Counted from the stretch's first letter, positions 1 through 10,697 are shown. The stretch is DNA of 64,000 nucleotides from Piezodorus guildinii (GCA_023052935.1 CM041294.1:41625236-41689235); one strand, 5' to 3'. Notes: generated by a model from the sequence alone, not told the origin. Made by a program: numbers and translations.

Positions 1-151
1 TTTTGAAGTACTGTTTAGTGGTTAGTCTTGTTTCAGTTATAAGTGCAACATCGATTGTTTTGTCTTGCAACAACGCTGTCAGTTCGTCAGTATGATTTCT
101 AACACCATTCGCATTCCAAAGGAGAATGGATAAGGAGTTAGGTGAATTCAT
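1..151 (-). CDS. ORF2 start (endonuclease N-terminus) of a Jockey-type LINE, cut by window edge
   Basis: On the minus strand an ATG at 151-149 directly follows the ORF1 stop (154-152) and opens a frame of 50 codons that runs off the window. The residues WNANGVRNH, near the start, are motif I of the exonuclease-endonuclease-phosphatase (APE-type) nuclease, with the conserved Asn. ITETRLT further on carries the conserved Glu. This is the normal beginning of the ORF2 polyprotein (endonuclease then reverse transcriptase) that nicks target DNA and primes reverse transcription. The ATG is in the same frame as ORF1, separated from it by a single TAA. Reverse transcriptase is expected to the left of the window. 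Confidence 0.85.
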   Translation of the reverse strand, partial: MNSPNSLSILLWNANGVRNHTDELTALLQDKTIDVALITETRLTTKQYFK

Positions 152-1468
152 TTAAGGATTTTTCAAGGCAGGGATTAAATTTGATACTAGATTTGTAAGG
201 AGTGATATAAGCGGCATAACAAGAGATTTCATTTCGGAGATGAACGATGTCATTAGACTGGTAAGATCTGTGACGTTTGATGGTGAAGGGATATGAGGAA
301 TTTGATGTTGAGGAGTTTTTTGAAGATTAGGTAAACTTTGAGAAGTAGATTGTTGTACAATAGATTGAGATTGTTGAGGAAAACGTTGTTCCGGCAGTGC
401 CTCGACTTCATGATTCTGGTTTCCACCTCCAAGCAAGTGGGCAAATGACACGTTAGAATTTACAAGTTTAGATGGTTCTCTTCTGCTTCTGGTTGGTGCA
501 GCTGTTTCATTCGTATCCTGAGGTTTTTGGTATCTGGTTCGGAGTTTCTTGTAGATTTCACATCCCTTGTAGTTAGCCGGGTGGTCCTTGAGGCACAGAG
601 CACATACAGCGGGTGTAGATCTTGATCTTGTACATTCTTCTGTTTTATGCTGTTCACCGCATTTCACACAGCGTGGTATGTGATGGCAATAACTTCTGGT
701 ATGACCATATGCCTGACAGTTATGGCACTGAACAATGTCTTTCTTTGTGTAAGGTTTTTCAACCTTTACACGGGTATAGTAGAGTCTACTGAGGTCATAG
801 ATATTTTCGACTCCTGCTGATGGTTCCAAGTCCACGAAGAATAGAGGCAGTGGACTTTTATCTTTTAGAACGTTGGTGACTTGCCTCACTTGGAATCCTA
901 GTTCTGTCAGTTCTTCTTTGATAGCTTCAACGGGTGTTGAGGAATGTAGGTTTCTGATTACGACCCTTAATGCTCTCTCCTGGCGCAGCTGATAAGTATG
1001 AAAGTCAGCTTTGGTCTCAGTCAGATATTTCACAATCTTTCTGTAGGTTTCAGCAGTAGTCGGAGATATTTTAGTATCATTGGTTCTACTTATACAATAA
1101 TAACTATTAGGATCAGTTACTTTGTTTAAATGCGCACACATAAGTTTAAAATTTTTAATATTCTTAACAAATATTGGTGGAGGTAGTGGTTCCCTGGGTA
1201 TAGGAGAAGATTCCATGGTTTCTTTTTCATTTTGGAGGATTTGAAATGGATTCGGTGTAAAAAACGGGGATTCATCAGTTATTCCTTGTGATGATGTGCT
1301 GGGCTGTGGTTCAGATCCTAATGAGGTAGCTGACGTGGTCGCTGGTGGAATCATTTTTTTATTTTGTTCACGGCGGGGTCTCTGTTTTGTGGGAGACGAG
1401 TTTGAACCTGCAGATCTAGATCTTTTACTTGCAGACTTTGAGGACATGACTTGATGAAAATATCTCAT
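152..1468 (-). CDS. ORF1 (gag-like, zinc-knuckle RNA-binding protein) of a Jockey-type LINE
   Basis: Intact 438-aa frame. Residues 1-100 are low-complexity, rich in Ser/Pro/Arg. Residues about 155-240 look like the PRE_C2HC region typical of insect Jockey/I ORF1 proteins. Three zinc knuckles follow: C248-C251-H256-C261, C267-C270-H274-C279 and C289-C292-H296-C303. The tail is Gln/Ser-rich with a hydrophobic end. Such proteins bind the element's RNA and form ribonucleoprotein particles. The first ATG is at 1468; a second at 1447 (MSSKSASKR) is also possible and gives the basic start usual in this family. No stop or frameshift is seen, unlike most elements in the window, so this copy may be recent. 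ORF2 follows with no spacer. Confidence 0.9.
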   Translation of the reverse strand: MRYFHQVMSSKSASKRSRSAGSNSSPTKQRPRREQNKKMIPPATTSATSLGSEPQPSTSSQGITDESPFFTPNPFQILQNEKETMESSPIPREPLPPPIFVKNIKNFKLMCAHLNKVTDPNSYYCISRTNDTKISPTTAETYRKIVKYLTETKADFHTYQLRQERALRVVIRNLHSSTPVEAIKEELTELGFQVRQVTNVLKDKSPLPLFFVDLEPSAGVENIYDLSRLYYTRVKVEKPYTKKDIVQCHNCQAYGHTRSYCHHIPRCVKCGEQHKTEECTRSRSTPAVCALCLKDHPANYKGCEIYKKLRTRYQKPQDTNETAAPTRSRREPSKLVNSNVSFAHLLGGGNQNHEVEALPEQRFPQQSQSIVQQSTSQSLPNLQKTPQHQIPHIPSPSNVTDLTSLMTSFISEMKSLVMPLISLLTNLVSNLIPALKNP

Positions 1469-1760
1469 TGATTAAGAAAATAATAATAATAATAAATAAA
1501 TAATGAGATTAGAATTAAAGATAAAAGAAAGATAAGTAAAAGAAAAGCAAGCCCGAGCTTGCCGAGCTAGCGGCAATCATCTGATCAGTGACCCTCCTTT
1601 CACTTTTTCGTGATTGTACAAAGTAAATTATAACTTTGCTTACCGAAATTTCTCTAATATTCACTGCCGTAGTATTCCTGAGGTCTAGTGATGTTCTCCA
1701 GACCGAATTATAGCGAATTCCTACTGAAAAAAGCAAAAATCTGAGAGACGATGTAACGTA

Positions 1761-2390
1761 TGACTGTTATCATCGAGCGCCTGACTTAAATTAAGTTTTG
1801 AAAATAATGTAAAAATAATATGTACTGCTTTGATAATGAATGTATCATATATATTATATGTTTTTCATATAAAGAATTAATGTTTACGTTGTCTGGATTT
1901 TATAAACGATCTTGTAAAGCACATCATAAACGACTGAGATTTCTTCTTTGCAGTTCTACCGGTATCATTGCAATGATGCAAGATAAAAGACATCCTATTT
2001 GTCCAATCAATTTCCCAAACTACTCATTTTCCCATTTTGCAATACGACATTTCCCAAATGACAACATGAGCGGAACGGTACTTACCCAGAGCTACGAACT
2101 TGCTCTCGAGTTCGTGAGGCATGATCCGACAACCGTATTGCTAAGGAGAGCCCCGCCTAAATGTCAGGAGTCTGCTAATAGATTGCAGAGCGATCCAGTG
2201 GCCTCGCTTGGCTACAACCGCCATTATGTTGGGCCGAGATAAGTTCTCTTCAATAGGACCAGGACCTTGTAACTTCGCCTACACCGAAAGGAAGGTTCCC
2301 GTCTCTCTTCTGAGTCATCCCCGGACCTTCTCGGTTATATCATCGTCAACGTACCCATCTATTTATCAGAAAAAAAACTACAAGTGCTAG
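1761..2390. other. No gene recognised
   Basis: Mixed-composition sequence. A GC-richer patch at about 2050-2340 contains an open frame on the plus strand (1820-2242), but the residues have no recognisable domain and base composition shifts midway, so I read it as part of an unidentified dispersed repeat rather than a gene. Confidence 0.4.
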
Positions 2391-2529
2391 GTAAAACCCT
2401 GCTGGATGGAGCGAGTCCGGTTAGTGGGTCTCGTTTTTTTGGCCAATCCCAGACGGCTCAGTTTAGGTTGTAACGCCAAATATATGTAAAATTGACACAG
2501 TAAAAAAAAAAAAAAAAAAAAATAACAGT

Positions 2530-2750
2530 TTCTCGGCCAACGGGCGTAGAATGAAGTGATTCGGCTGAGATCACACCTAGTGCAACAATCTCCCTCCATT
2601 TTCGGGTACCTACTTAAAGAGAATGGGTGTGCCCATGAGTACTCTATACCCCAGGGTCGCCCCACAGTTGAAATAACACAATAGATAATATTTTGCCTCA
2701 ACCGAGATTCGAACCAGAGACCTGGTGGAGGGTAGATCAAGCTGCTCCCT
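2530..2750 (-). repeat. SINE family A, copy 1 (diverged)
   Basis: Reading the minus strand, the right end is a degraded tRNA-like head with a B-box-like GGTTCGAATCTCG at 2717-2705. The body (CCCTGGGGT, then TACCCGAAAATGG) matches copies at 17552 and 42833. The A box is poorly preserved here. Confidence 0.6.
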
Positions 2751-2879
2751 AAAATGAATACAGTAAAACTAATGATCATCCGTTCTGTTCCTGCTGTCAT
2801 AACATTAGAACGTCGAAAAGGATTTTTATTTACTCGTGGTGTATAGAATAATTGTATTACACTAGCACAGTATTATATA

Positions 2880-3764
2880 TGTAGTATCTAATATTATATA
2901 TATATTTTTTTTTATAAAATATTTATTTTATTAAAAAATATTTATTTTATTTTATAAAATAAATATGTATTTTATTTTTTTATAAAATACAAGGAAGAGG
3001 CTAAAATGACTCAAATGGTTGAAGAGCTGAAATGAACAAGATAACTCATACATACGTAAATTGCCTTCATAGGTTAAAAATCTCGCAGTTGATGTTCAAA
3101 TCAAATTGAGGAAGCATCAGAAAATAAGGAATAAGCCGTGCTACCGTAGCTGAAATTTTTCCCGGATTGACTTGTTTTTGGAAGAGCTGAAGGAACCTTC
3201 GGTGACGGAAACCTAAATAAGTGGGATATGAGGTAACACAGCCATGTTTACCGCATGTACCAACACACAAACTTGAGATATATGTTTAAAAAAAAGGGAG
3301 CGAAAAGATTCTAAAAGCAACCACTTGGAAGTATTACTGAAACTCAGAGAAAAAGCTCAGGAAGAAATGAGGAATCTTGAAAGGAACAGAGAGAGATGAA
3401 TACATGCAGTAGTGGAAGAAACATCCCTAGGGTGGAAGTGGCGTCGTCTGTGTAAAAGAAAGTGGTGGAAATAAGAATGAGAAACGGATATGTTACAAAA
3501 ATGACTATTATTATGTACTAAAACTATGTTATAAGAATATTTGTGACTTCATAACGATAGGTTATAACTAAATTCATGTTAGTCTTCTAAAATAAATATT
3601 ATGAAGTTATTAAAAATTGTTTTTATGTTAGCAAATTGTCTAATCTATTTAGAGCTAGGTGATATATATTTATAGGTTAAGGCTCTAATAGTATCCCTCT
3701 CACCTAGTCTATTTCCATTACCGTCAAGTCATCCGACCTCAGAGTGAAGATTAATCTTTTTTTT
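2880..3764. other. AT-rich stretch without a recognised gene
   Basis: Starts with interlocking TTTTATAAAATA-type runs (2890-2990). The rest is ordinary AT-rich sequence with short open frames only. Confidence 0.5.
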
Positions 3765-4442
3765 TTTATTTATTTATAGTAATTTAAAACTGTATTAAAG
3801 AACACAATAAGTAAATATGAGGAATGAAAAAAAAAGTCATGAAAATGTCTTGAGAAAGAACTACCCAGTGGTAGCACGTAATAACTATTTTAACTTAGTA
3901 AGTCCCGAAGCCACCTTCTTTTTAGTCGCCTTGGAGGGTTATCAGGGATATCTAAGGAAGATAAATTACGGAAAAGTGGGTTTGTATGGGCAGGGAGTTT
4001 AGAATGAAAAGAGGAGTATCTATCACCGGCTGTCTACAACAAATGGGATGTTAAGTTCATTATCAATGAGTTAATTTGTAACAAAATAAGGGCCATTCAG
4101 GATTTTGCGAAGGATTTTGGATTGGAAGGACTGGATGCGGGAGGAATTATATGGTTTCGTAGAACCCCAAAGCTCGATTCCATATGTCCAAATAGGTCTG
4201 ATAATAGTGATGTAAATGAGTCTTTTGTTAAAAACTGGAAGTTTTGAACGTTTGTCTAGTAAGTGTTGTAGTAATCGATATCTTCGAGCAGTTTCTTGTC
4301 GTTTCAGTCTTGTGTGGGGATTCCATGTAAGGCGCTTGTCAAGATGGAAGATTAATCTAAGCTTTAATATCCTTAGTAAACAAGTACAAAGTACTGATTG
4401 GATTTCGGATATGAAAATAAATATGCCTGTTAAAAAAAACAT
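3765..4442 (-). pseudogene. Jockey-type LINE reverse transcriptase C-terminus and 3' tail (family J2, copy 1)
   Basis: Minus strand. HLDKRLTWNPH and IIRPIWTYGIELWGS match the region after the palm domain in Jockey reverse transcriptases. An internal stop at 4073-4071 breaks it. After frame changes, the C-terminal segment IPDNPPRRLKRRWLRDLLS can be read down to about 3880, as in the better-preserved copy at 54756. Catalytic parts are missing, so this is a dead 5'-truncated insertion. The same 3' segment recurs at 12790-13170, 18480-18900 and 54720-55160. Confidence 0.8.
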
Positions 4443-5196
4443 TTCAACCTATTTATAAACGACTCTTAGGATTAATGAGGTCATTGATTAACATACATAA
4501 CGAGTTCTAAGTTCCTTTTACAGATTGACCATGTAATCCAATCTACACCATTAATCAATGCCATATATCATTAGATAGGCTGATTTGATTTGTAAACTTA
4601 TTAATTCATCCTTGTATAACCATAATTTGAAGAGGAGTGAAGTTTAATATCGAAAAATCTCGGATATAGAGGGCCCCGACATTGGCAGATGTACTAGATA
4701 AATTACGCATTTATCCGACCCGTTTCGAAAGTGACCGGTTGAGTTGCACTCAGCTATCCCCCTTCTTCTGCCGGCTTCCCACTATCAGTTCCATTAAGTC
4801 TTTCAAAACTGCATTTCCTTCCAAATGGTCCCCAAGATAATCCGATAGAGCGATCCCCGGAGAGACGAGGAAGCCAATGGCTCGCTGACACCCTGAAGGC
4901 TATCGATATCTCCTCAGGTGAAGGGCTGGGCACTTCCCTCCTCCCTCCTGAACGGTAAAAGTCGGTCTCTCCTTTTAGCTCAGTTTTATAGGACACTAAA
5001 TTTGATTCTATCGATTTTGTATTTATATTTATTTTAGGGCTACTTAAACCTTATTTCCGAAAGTGAATCTTGTTTATAATGTGAAGTTGTTTCATATAAA
5101 ATGATGAGAAAAATAGCGTTAAAATATTTATCAAATTTTAAATTCACAGTAGTAAATCATAACATTAAATTATTAAAGTTTATTTTCAGTAACTTC
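4443..5196. other. Unassigned, with a GC-rich patch at 4680-4990
   Basis: The patch 4680-4990 is clearly richer in G and C than its surroundings and holds an 80-codon minus-strand frame with no recognisable motif. TATAAAACTGAGC on the minus strand at its right edge (about 4991-4979) is TATA-like, but nothing else supports a promoter. It may be the leader of an unrecognised retroelement. Confidence 0.3.
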
Positions 5197-6182
5197 CAAA
5201 CAAAAAGAATAATTTTTAGTTATATAAAATTTGTTGCTTGGCGTTACCGTTTAGGACCTCTATTGGTTTGAATGCAATTTTTGCATATATTTTTTATATG
5301 TTAGGGCTTTTATTATAACCCCTAGCTTCGTTAGTTATGCTGGGATGGAAAAGTTTAGTACAGCCTCCACATCAGAAATTTAAAACATTTTTTGTTATAT
5401 AACATTGGTTGTTAGGACTTACCGTTTAGGACCTATATCGTTTTGAATGAAAGAAGTCACACTTTGCTACATATTTTTAGGCCCTTCTTGATATGCTCTA
5501 GCTTTATTGGTGTTACTCGGATTAGAAATGTGGTGTGAAATATTCTTTTGTAACATAAAATTTATAGCTAAGTCTTACAGTTTAGGGCCTCTATTGGTTT
5601 GAATGAAAAAAAAATTCATCTTTTGCATAGAATTTTTATGAGTTGGGGCTTTTTTGACACTTTGTTAGTGCTGTTTGGATCGAAATTTGGACAACAGTTT
5701 CTAGATCAGAAAATAAATGTAGAAAATATTTGTTTAAATATAACATATATCTCCAGAAATTGCCGTTCAGGACTTCTATTGGTTCGAATGAATAAAGACA
5801 CGTGTTACCGAATTTTTGTATGTGTTGAGAATATTTTTACAATATACACGCTCTAGCGCTGATATTGTTGCCCGGATTGAAAATTTGACGACAACCTAAA
5901 CATGTAATTTAAAATATTTTTAGTTATATAACATTTGCCGCTATGACTTATTAATACTTACCGTTTAGGACTATATCGGTTTGAATGAAGAAAGTCACGT
6001 TTTGCTACATATTTTTGGAACTGTTTTGATACGCTCTACCTCTATTGGTGTTTCTCGAATCGAAACTTAGATGGTAGTTTCTGGATCATATATTTAATGG
6101 AGAATAGTTTTTGTTATATCACATTTGTCGCTGGAACCGTTTAGCTATACTGGTTTGACTGAATGAAGTTAGCAATGCACCA
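5197..6182. repeat. Satellite-like tandem array, monomer about 156-198 bp
   Basis: An anchor resembling CCGTTTAGGACCTATATCGG recurs near 5248, 5423, 5579, 5764, 5962 and 6138 (spacings 175, 156, 185, 198, 176). Each is followed by GGTTTGAATGA, then an ACGTTTTGCTACATATTTTT-like stretch, then a GGTGTTxCTCGxATxGAAA-like stretch. Monomers are diverged from one another. The last is cut short by the LINE insertion near 6201. A lone monomer lies at about 26630-26800. Confidence 0.85.
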
Positions 6183-7775
6183 ATGTCTAAATATATATAT
6201 AACTTCTATTTCTCTGACATCTCACCAACTGACATAATAACTTCAGTTATGAAATCCCGCACAAACTCCATAGGCTTTGACGGAATCCCAGTTAAACTAC
6301 TAAAACTATGTCTCCCAGAAATTTTACCAGTGCTCTTTTTCCTTTATAATTTTTCCCTCCAAAATTCTGTATTCCCCATCTCTTGGAAAAAAGCCATAGT
6401 CCATCCCATTAAGAAAAATCCCAATCCTACAACTCCTAAAGACTTCCGCCCGATCTCCATCTTATCCAATCTTTCTAAACCTCTAGAAAGATTAGTACAA
6501 TCTCAAATTTCAAAATTCCTCGAAGAATCAAAATCAATCAATCCTCTCCAATCCTGTTTCCGACCTGGTTTCTCCACTCAATCTGCTCTTGCTAAAATCA
6601 CCAATGACATACACACTGCAATGGACAACAAACAGCTAACAGTACTAATACTCCTTGACTTTTCTAAAGCGTTTGATTCTCTGAACCATTCCATCCTTTA
6701 CTCCAAAATAAAATCTCTTTCCTTCTCTTACAGCTCTATTCTTTGGCTCCAGTCATTTCTTTCTGACCGAACCCAAGCAGTCCACATTCCTAACCAACCT
6801 TTATCTTCTTTTCTTACCCTTTCCTCAGGGGTGGCCCAGGGTTCAAGTATTTCTCCTATCCTATTCAATGCCTTTATAAACGATCTTCCCAATTCAATCC
6901 ATCACTGCTCCTACCACCTATATGCTGATGACTTTCAGATTTATCTAACTTTTCCTCCTACTGAGTTATCAGCAGCGTTTACTAGTATTCAAGAAGACCT
7001 GGGCAGGATTTGTCATTGGGCAAATCAGAATGATTTAACTTTAAACGCTGCGAAAACTCAGGCTATCATTATTGGATCCGATTCCCTCCTCACATCTATT
7101 CCTTCTCTTCCTACCCTATTACTAAATGACCATCCTATCACTTTCAGCTCCTCTGTGAAAAATTTAGGCATCCATTTTGACCAAACCTTATCCTGGATAC
7201 CACATGTGGCCCAAATTTCCCGAAGGTCAATAAGCTCCCTCAAATTATTCCATCGTTCCCGTCATGTTCTCCCACAGTCCACCCGTAAGCTCCTTGTATC
7301 CTCTTTAATTTTCCCTCAATTTGATTATGGATGTGCGGTATATGGTGGCCTCTCGATGATGCTAGAGAAGAGGTTGAAGCAGATCATGAACAGTTCTTTA
7401 AGATTCGTTTATGGCACGTCGAGACGGTCTCATGTATCCCATCTTTATACCGAATCAAATTGGCTTTTTCCCCACACCCGTAGGCAATACTTCCTTGGAT
7501 CTTTTCTATACCAAACTATCAACTCCCAACATCCTTCCTATATCTATAATCTCCTGCAGTTCAAACCCTCAATTCATCCACTAGAGACTAGATCCCGTAT
7601 GTCCAACCTTTATATCCCTTCCCACAGAACAAAAAAATATGAATGCTCCTTTCTGGTCCGTTCTACTAGTCTCTGGAATTCCCTCCCATTAAACATCCGC
7701 CATGCTCGATCCCTCTCCACATTCAAACACCTTCTCTTCCAGTACCTTCTAGCATCCCAAAATGACGCTGCTTGA
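6183..7775 (+). CDS. Reverse transcriptase of a 5'-truncated CR1/Jockey-group LINE
   Basis: 530-codon open frame. Palm motifs are readable in order: the finger region GFDGIPVKLLK (about residues 33-43), DFRPISILSNLSK (86-98), catalytic LLDFSKAFDSL (about 157-167), GVAQGSSISPILFN (about 216-229) and HLYADDFQIYL (about 245-255) with the YADD centre intact. The C-terminal part is long and basic with no zinc knuckle. The endonuclease is absent, as expected of a 5'-truncated copy. The annotated ATG at 6183 lies in the preceding satellite/TA tract, so the first six or so residues are not element-derived. The frame has no stop, suggesting a recent insertion, but without endonuclease it cannot move alone. 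Confidence 0.88.
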   Translation: MSKYIYNFYFSDISPTDIITSVMKSRTNSIGFDGIPVKLLKLCLPEILPVLFFLYNFSLQNSVFPISWKKAIVHPIKKNPNPTTPKDFRPISILSNLSKPLERLVQSQISKFLEESKSINPLQSCFRPGFSTQSALAKITNDIHTAMDNKQLTVLILLDFSKAFDSLNHSILYSKIKSLSFSYSSILWLQSFLSDRTQAVHIPNQPLSSFLTLSSGVAQGSSISPILFNAFINDLPNSIHHCSYHLYADDFQIYLTFPPTELSAAFTSIQEDLGRICHWANQNDLTLNAAKTQAIIIGSDSLLTSIPSLPTLLLNDHPITFSSSVKNLGIHFDQTLSWIPHVAQISRRSISSLKLFHRSRHVLPQSTRKLLVSSLIFPQFDYGCAVYGGLSMMLEKRLKQIMNSSLRFVYGTSRRSHVSHLYTESNWLFPHTRRQYFLGSFLYQTINSQHPSYIYNLLQFKPSIHPLETRSRMSNLYIPSHRTKKYECSFLVRSTSLWNSLPLNIRHARSLSTFKHLLFQYLLASQNDAA

Positions 7776-8353
7776 CAATGTTAAATTTTTTAGTAGGATT
7801 GTATTCAATTTTTTTTTTTTTTCCACAAGTATCGATCTATTTTTTCTACTATTTTATCTGGAAGATTCATTTTTTTACATTTTTTTTTATTTTCTTTTTA
7901 AATTGTTTATATTGTGATTATTATGCCTGTTATGTGAAAGAAGACTTCGTTTTGTATCATTGTAGTATATTATTTTTATTTATGTTTAATTGGTTTATTT
8001 TTCACTATTTCTTGTCCAGTTTAAGTTACTTTATTATTTCAAAGCTTATGTTATTCTTAAAAGACCAAGTAACAAAATAATAGAATTTTTTATTTTTCTT
8101 CTTTTTATTATCCATTCAAACTCATTTATTTTTCATTTTGTCCAAACAACTATTTTCTGAGGATATTTTTTTATTTTAATTTTTATTCATTTTATTTTTA
8201 TATTTTACGTATATATTCACCCATAATTGTAAACATTAGTTAATTATGTTCATTTTGTCTGTTGTACATACTGTTTATTGTAAACTGTGCAAATATGTTA
8301 TTCTCAAGGGACACAGTCCCAGAATAAAAATCAATTTCTATTCTATTCTATTC

Positions 8354-8356
<3 letters not shown>
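6201..8356 (+). mobile_element. 5'-truncated CR1-like LINE with (TTCTA)n tail
   Basis: The body begins at about 6201, right after an AT dinucleotide run. It contains the reverse transcriptase frame and a T-rich 3' untranslated region. It ends in a 5-bp-stem hairpin GGGAC-ACA-GTCCC (8308-8320) and four TTCTA units (8336-8356). TA repeats lie on both sides (6190-6200 and 8356-8405), so the target was probably a TA tract. Other pieces of this family are at 39515-39900 and 44030-44250. Confidence 0.8.

Positions 8357-8405
<49 letters not shown>
8356..8405. repeat. (TA)n microsatellite
   Basis: About 25 uninterrupted TA units between the LINE tail and the mariner fragment. Confidence 0.95.
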
Positions 8406-8407
<2 letters not shown>

Positions 8408-9054
8408 CTAAAAATAAATTTGATGAGGAACGTACCATTCGCCGTTGGTTTGCTAAGTTTTCAGCTGGGGATACCGACTTGGAAAACTTGCCTCGATGAA
8501 GACCTCTGTCCTTAATAGACAACGATGTCCTCAAACATACAGTAGAAGGAAACCCCTACCAAACAGTTGAAGGACTTTCAGCTCAACTAAATGCAAGTGC
8601 ATCTACCGTTTCCAGGCATTTAAAGTGTATTGGGAAAGTAAAAAACCTCGATACATGGGTACCTCATGATCTCACTGAGCGGCAGCAAGACCTCATATTT
8701 CAAAAATATACCGTGCAAAAATTGAAAGAACTGGGCTATGAAGTTCTTTCGCACCCACCATATTCTCCCGACTTGTCTCCAACAGGTTACCACCTGTTCA
8801 GGAATTTAGACAACTTCGTCAAAGAAAAACTTCTTGAAAATGATTATCAAGTGAAAAGTGCGTTTTCAGATTTTGTTTCACTTCAAAGCTCAGAGTTTTT
8901 CAGTTCGGGGATAAAAAAAGTTGGTGTCATGTTGGGAAAAATGTGTAGAAAAAGAAGGTAAATACTTCGAATAAAATTATCTTGTTTTCATATCGTATTT
9001 TTAATAAAAAAATCCTTTACCTTGAAAACGAACATTTCATGTGACACAACCCAA
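8405..9054 (+). pseudogene. Mariner transposase, 5'-truncated and internally deleted (mariner 1)
   Basis: Readable blocks in order: RRWFAKFSAGDTDLENLPR (helix-turn-helix region), an in-frame stop at 8497-8499, NPYQTVEGLSAQLNASASTV, then WVPHDLTERQQ. A jump of roughly 150 residues leads to LKELGYEVLSHPPYSPDLSP. The deletion removes the first two catalytic aspartates. The third position reads SPTGYHLF where the family has SPSD/SPTD, so the last catalytic Asp is Gly. The right end at 9054 has a terminal repeat which on the minus strand reads TTGGGTTGTGTCACATG and is followed by TA. It is similar to the terminal repeat of mariner 2. Confidence 0.85.
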
Positions 9055-9099
9055 TAGTTATTTGCAAATCATTTTTTTTTTCTTTTTTGTTTAATTATG

Positions 9100-9350
9100 C
9101 CTTCCCATTTCGACTTAGGAATATGGTTGGGGGAGCGGTCATTAGAGATAAACACACATTAAAACATGGTGCTATTTTAATTATGTGCCGACGTTTCGCC
9201 CTACATTGTGGGCCGTCCATCAGTAGTTTCGAAATGCCGAGAAATGCCGCGGACGGCGGACAATATATATTTTTTTTGTTATTCTGGTTCTACGTATCTT
9301 AAAACGTAAGCCCTCAAATTTTGAGGGGTGGGAGAGGTTCTTTTTTTTTT
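9100..9350. repeat. Dispersed insect-type repeat fragments carrying the hairpin-GAAACGT motif
   Basis: 9115-9225 matches 49281-49379 (ATGGTTGGGG, then AAACACACAT, then GCCGACGTTTCG). On the minus strand 9223-9188 reads CTGATGG, a GCCC/GGGC stem and GAAACGTCGG. The part 9285-9350 (TTCTACGTATCT, then AAATTTTGAGGGG) is also found at 28668-28745. Confidence 0.6.
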
Positions 9351-10697
9351 TTTGTTATGATTCTATAGACAGCCAAAAGAACAGTTTATATGAGGATAGC
9401 GACTTTAAGGGAACTCGTTAGTCATTTCATCGTGGCGTTTTGGTGATAAAAATTAACTGATTACATGAATCGACTCCAGTATCAGGTTTATCCGTTTCTG
9501 AATGAGTCACGAGAATATGGGGATTTTTAGAAAGATAATAATCGGGCTTTTGAACGTGAATGTTTTCATAATGATATCTTATCTAACCACCTGCTTTAGT
9601 CATTTGTTTTTAGTAATTTATTCTGCAATCTAGGACAAAGGCATAGCATAGCTAATGGATGATAAATATTAATGATAAATAGGAGTAGTTTAATTTTAAA
9701 AAACAACAAACAACTTTAGAAATAACCCTATTAATTCACAATACATCGTGTTTTAAACACATTTGGGAATGGTTAATCAGTTAAAGTCTATGAATATTGA
9801 ACTATGTCTAACTAATCCGGTGCTTCAAACACGCCAACGTATCTCAACCCCCTTCTCATGTAACAATAATTAAATGTTCGTTGGTTGATATTCAAAGACC
9901 ACAGAAATTTACTTGATTATATTTTATTATGAATCAGAATAAAAGGCAGTTACATTAACAAAGTAAAAATTGCCATCTTTATGTTGAAGTTTCTTTAAAA
10001 CTACTTTTCTCCGTCATTGTTGGCCAACGTGTTCTGACCCGTGAAATGTACGAAATATTGTCGGGAACAAAACACGGCAATTTCACAATAGTTGCGATTG
10101 TTAAGTTGACTTAACTGTCGTCACTAAAACAATGGGTCTGTCACTTCGGTAAGTGAAGGCATATGACTCCACTGGCTAGAATTGCTCTAAACGTATTTAC
10201 AACTATACAACCAAACACAAATTTGTAAATACCAAATTTTTTCCTACTCGATAGAGAATTAAATTCCCAACAAAACAATAAAAGAATCATTGAGATCGGT
10301 TGATTAATAGGAGAGATGTAGCGTTTTGAAATTAGGAGTTTTGGTAGATCATTTTCCTTTGAATAATTTATCGCGTTTTATATCCGTTAATTTGCTTGTA
10401 ATCAATTTTATAAAATGTTATACCCAAATAGATTTTTGGAAATAATAATCCATTCTGTAATAATTTGTTTTATTTTATTTTTATCTTTTAAAGGAAAAGT
10501 TTTTTAATGAGAGAATATATTTTGGATGGTTTGTTTAAATGTATATAGAAGAAAGGAGTGTATACGTGTCATATTAATGTATAATATACGTCTAAAAATA
10601 GGATGTTTTTTTAAGTGCTTTTCCTAACTATTAGGTATATTTTTAGTAGTTAATACATTTATAATAATTAGCAAATTTACGTGTCCCTAAAAAAAAA
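9351..10697. other. AT-rich DNA without a recognised gene
   Basis: No open frame above 60 codons and no repeat relationship noticed. It could be intron or intergenic sequence. Confidence 0.5.

Larger units (their letters stand above)
1..1560 (-). mobile_element. Jockey-type non-LTR retrotransposon, 5' half (element 1)
   Basis: Contains ORF1 and the start of ORF2 in the usual LINE order. The 5' leader lies somewhere between 1469 and about 1740; its exact limit is not visible because no target-site duplication can be seen without the 3' end. The leader next to ORF1 is an A/T run with TAA/TAAA repeats. Confidence 0.75.

Noticed and set aside
1820..2242. 140-codon plus-strand frame.
   Set aside because: No domain, composition changes midway, overlaps another frame; kept only as unassigned sequence.
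4754..4996. 80-codon GC-rich minus-strand frame.
   Set aside because: No recognisable motif or splice context; probably a repeat fragment.
8287..8534. Frames on both strands running through the TA tract (poly Ile-Tyr).
   Set aside because: Translation of a dinucleotide repeat; no coding value.
9188..9223. Declaring the hairpin motif a functional hammerhead ribozyme.
   Set aside because: Core order fits, but an unpaired base precedes the stem and helix I/III with a cleavage triplet were not identified; reported only as a hypothesis.
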